Assembly (NCBI RefSeq): GCF_020829685.1 | Contig: NZ_JAIVFR010000043.1 | Span: 1 to 14,861, forward strand | Direction of reading: 5' to 3' | From: Nostoc sp. CHAB 5715 | Lineage (GTDB): Bacteria; Cyanobacteriota; Cyanobacteriia; Cyanobacteriales; Nostocaceae | DNA length: 14,861 nucleotides | In this document: positions 12,389 through 14,861 of the stretch, one piece after another | Position numbering within the stretch: position 1 is the first letter of the stretch | Layout: the number at the start of each line of letters is the position of its first letter | Notes under the pieces: generated by a model | The model's database searches: none | Told to the model about the DNA's origin: nothing | The model's input: the letters and a program-made list of their open reading frames with translations, nothing else | Position numbers and translations under genes: made by a program

Positions 12389-14861
12389 CCGCTAATCGCT
12401 TTTATTGCACAAAGCGGCGGTAATCTAGATTTAGAGTTGTGGGATAGCTCTGGAGTAACACTAGCCCGTGGGGTTGAAGGAGCAAAAAATGTCAGTGAAT
12501 ACATCAGCGGTTTTGTAGCTCCAACATCAGGGACGTATTATGCTCGCATTATCGGTCAAGCAGGGCAGCAGTACAATCTCACCGTTACTCGCAGTGCAGA
12601 TTACGATTTAGAACCCAATAATACTCGTAGTCAGCCTCAGCTTTTAACCACACCTCAAGTGCTAGGTGTATTGGATACAGCACCTTTGACGATTGAACCA
12701 GATAACTTCACTGCTGGTACTATTATTACCAATGCCATACCTGGCGTTACCCTATCAACAGAAGGATACTCATCAACAGTTACTGCTCAAACCTCTTCTT
12801 ACACATCTACTGGTAGCCGTGTCTTTAGCTATGGTGGCAGCAATGATTGGAACTCAAGCTCTGGGTGGCTACGAGCCGATTTCATTAATCCAGTAGAAAT
12901 TGTCTCAATTGACATTATAGGTGATGACACCAGCGACCCAGGTATCCTTCAAGCATATAACGCCAGCGGTCATACAAGAGATGATGGTACAAACATCTTG
13001 AACCAAATTACTGGTGTTAGCGGTTCTGGTACAAACTTCAAAGTGACTTTCAACTCTCAAATTGTCCCAGGTATTTACACTATGGTTCTTGGCCCTGACA
13101 TTCGAGATGTCGTGGGTAACCAGATGGATCAAAATGGTAATCGCATTAGTGGTGAAAGTGGTGATATATTCACCGCTAGTGTAAACCTGCTGACGCCAGA
13201 TTTGAAAGTTGAAACAGTAGATGTTCCTTCTACTGTTTTCTTAGGACAAACTATTGATGTTAACTGGAGAACTAGCAATATTGGTACAGCCAGTGCAACT
13301 AGAAATTGGGGAGATCGCATTTGGTTTTCCAGAGATACATTCAAGAGTAATGACGATCTGCTGCTGTTGACAGCCGATGATTATAACAACTCCATCGTTG
13401 CTGCTAGTGGAGGGGATTTCACCCGCACTGTATCCGTAAAATTGCCGACTGGGATTCTCAATACTAATGGTTCTTACTATATTATTGTAGAAACTGATGC
13501 TTTTAATAACCAAGTAGAGTCAAGCGAAAACAATAATGTTGGTGTAAGTCAAGCTATTACTTTTTCACCAACATCACAACCAAACTCGTTATATTTCAAC
13601 GATTTTGAGTCTACCGCTGGTTCTGAGTGGTCTACAACAAATGTTGACAATACTTATCCCAATACTTTCAGTCGCTTTCTTGGACGTTTCAGTAATGAAA
13701 ATACAACATTAACCCTCAACACTACTCCCGGAGGAACTTACCGTTTAGAGTTTGATTTCTATGCTCTTGATTCCTGGGAAGGTAACAATACATCCTCTGG
13801 CCCAGACTATCTTAATATTTTTCTTAATAATACACAAGTCTTTAAAGAAACCTTTAATAATGTTCTCGGCAATTCCCAAACTTATAACCTTGAGCCAAAC
13901 TCTGGTAGCGTAAATAATCTTGGCTTTAGTTCTGCGGTTGACTCCATCTATCGCGCTATATCCATTATCTTCACAGCTACAGATTCAACTACGCAAATTC
14001 GCTTTGCTGATGGTGGTTTGCAAGGACTGAGTGATGAGTCTTGGGGAATTGATAATGTCCGGGTATGGACTGACCAGACTGCTAACATCTCAGACTTGAA
14101 AGTTGAATCCGTAGCAGCTCCTTTAGCTGCATTGTTTGGTCAAAATATTGATGTCAATTGGCTAGTCAGTAACATTGGTAATGTTAACACAACAACAACT
14201 TGGAGCGATCGCCTTTGGCTTTCTAAGGACACGAAACTTAGTAGCGATGATATTCCATTGCTCAGTCAAGTGCAAAATCAATTTGCACCTCTGATTGCTA
14301 ATGGATATTACACTAGCAATGCCACCGTCACAATATCATTCGCTGATATCTTACCTTATGAAATTGAGGGCAATGATAGCATTGCCACTGCTAATGACTT
14401 GTCACCCAATTTCGCTCCAAGTGGAACCAACACCTATGTTGCGGAGCTTGGAGGTGAAATCTCAACTTCCTACGAGGGAGACTTTTTCAAGATATTTGCT
14501 TCTCCTGGGGATACAATTACTCTTGACCAATTTCGTGGCTCTGGCACGCTGGGTGATACATATCTATATCTCTACAACAAAGACGGTCAAATACTTGCGG
14601 CTAATGACGATTACTATGGTTTAGATTCTCACATAGTTTACACCTTTGCCAATTCAAATAGTAACTATGTTGGCGATTACTACATTCGTGCTGGTGGTTA
14701 CAGTAGCCGTACTGGCACATACACACTCAAAGCAACTCTACAAACGCCTAATCTAATTACTTCTCGACCCAAAGAAGGCACTTATTACATTCTGGTTCAA
14801 TCAGATGCTCCCGGCAATCAAATAGAGTCTGATGAAACAAATAATGTTAACTACAGCCAAC
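12389..14861 (+). CDS. Large multidomain surface/secreted protein (PPC, CARDB, lectin-like), 5'-truncated and running off the window
   Basis: One frame is open for 824 codons from just after a TAA (12386-12388) to the window end, with no frameshift. The first in-frame ATG is not until 13082, no signal peptide is present, and the sequence starts in mid-domain, so the 5' part is missing. Domains in order: end of a pre-peptidase C-terminal (PPC) sandwich (LELWDSSG ... SGTYYARIIG, to about 12603); an EPNN header of another PPC; a beta-rich domain (DNFTAGTIITN ... FSYGGSNDWN); a short Ig-like strand set (VPGIYTMVLGPDIRDVVGN); CARDB 1 (DLKVETV, 13199-13558); a lectin/LamG-like domain (YFNDFES ... 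WGIDNVRVW, about 13590-14075); and CARDB 2 (DLKVESV, from 14093), which is split by a complete PPC domain (about 14337-14755). The plan resembles cyanobacterial secreted peptidases or adhesins, but no catalytic domain is visible. Possibly a pseudogene. Confidence 0.8.

Noticed and set aside
12905..13513. Minus-strand frames opposite the large surface-protein gene
   Set aside because: They are shadows of the long plus-strand frame, which shows coherent CARDB and lectin-like domains through this stretch.
14295..14624. Plus-strand 109-codon frame in another phase within the large gene
   Set aside because: It overlaps the CARDB/PPC coding frame and has no domain pattern of its own.

Overview
The window comes from a filamentous, probably heterocyst-forming cyanobacterium of the Nostoc/Calothrix/Tolypothrix type. 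The supporting signs are many HIP1 octamers (GCGATCGC, for example at 18-25 and 1332-1339), heptameric short tandem repeats and palindromic repeats between genes, a carotenoid ketolase of the CrtW type, a high-light-inducible protein, a separate CofG, and a 202-residue ribosomal protein S4. No tRNA, rRNA or CRISPR array was seen.

Layout. 1-2415: the tail of an unknown + strand gene, then two minus-strand genes. The upstream one is a P-loop ATPase (443 aa); downstream is a short P-loop-less NTPase-like protein (219 aa) that looks cut off before its usual C-terminal repeats. 2531-3025: a pile-up of repeats, made of a 21-bp tandem array that stays open as a heptad-patterned ORF, a 146-bp MITE-like element with TA flanks, and a second inverted-repeat element abutting it. 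3053-5600: minus-strand light/pigment genes, crtW (beta-carotene ketolase) followed by cofG (deazaflavin F0 synthesis), with an hli gene upstream. 5601-6211: a second, inverted copy of the MITE and a remnant resembling the start of an NAD(P)-binding protein. 6212-6869: a two-gene unit (CPXCG cysteine-rich protein, then SRPBCC protein). 7016-8880: a radical SAM protein whose N-terminus seems to have been replaced by an out-of-frame join to a small membrane-protein gene. 9255-9749: a cupin. 10260-10868: rpsD with a strong terminator, and in its leader a probable tnpB/IS200-IS605 3' remnant. 11322-12023: a secreted Cys-repeat protein with a PTQP tail. 12389-14861: a very long + strand reading frame of adhesin-like domains (PPC, CARDB, lectin-like), without a start codon at its 5' end and running off the window.

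The genes do not form one pathway. CrtW, CofG and the HLIP are all plausibly part of light and photo-oxidative protection. The ATPase pair is the best candidate for an uncharacterised system. The clearest theme is genome remodelling by small repeats: MITEs supplying a stop codon, truncated genes ending at repeats, a gene fusion, and one domain nested inside another in the large surface or secreted protein.
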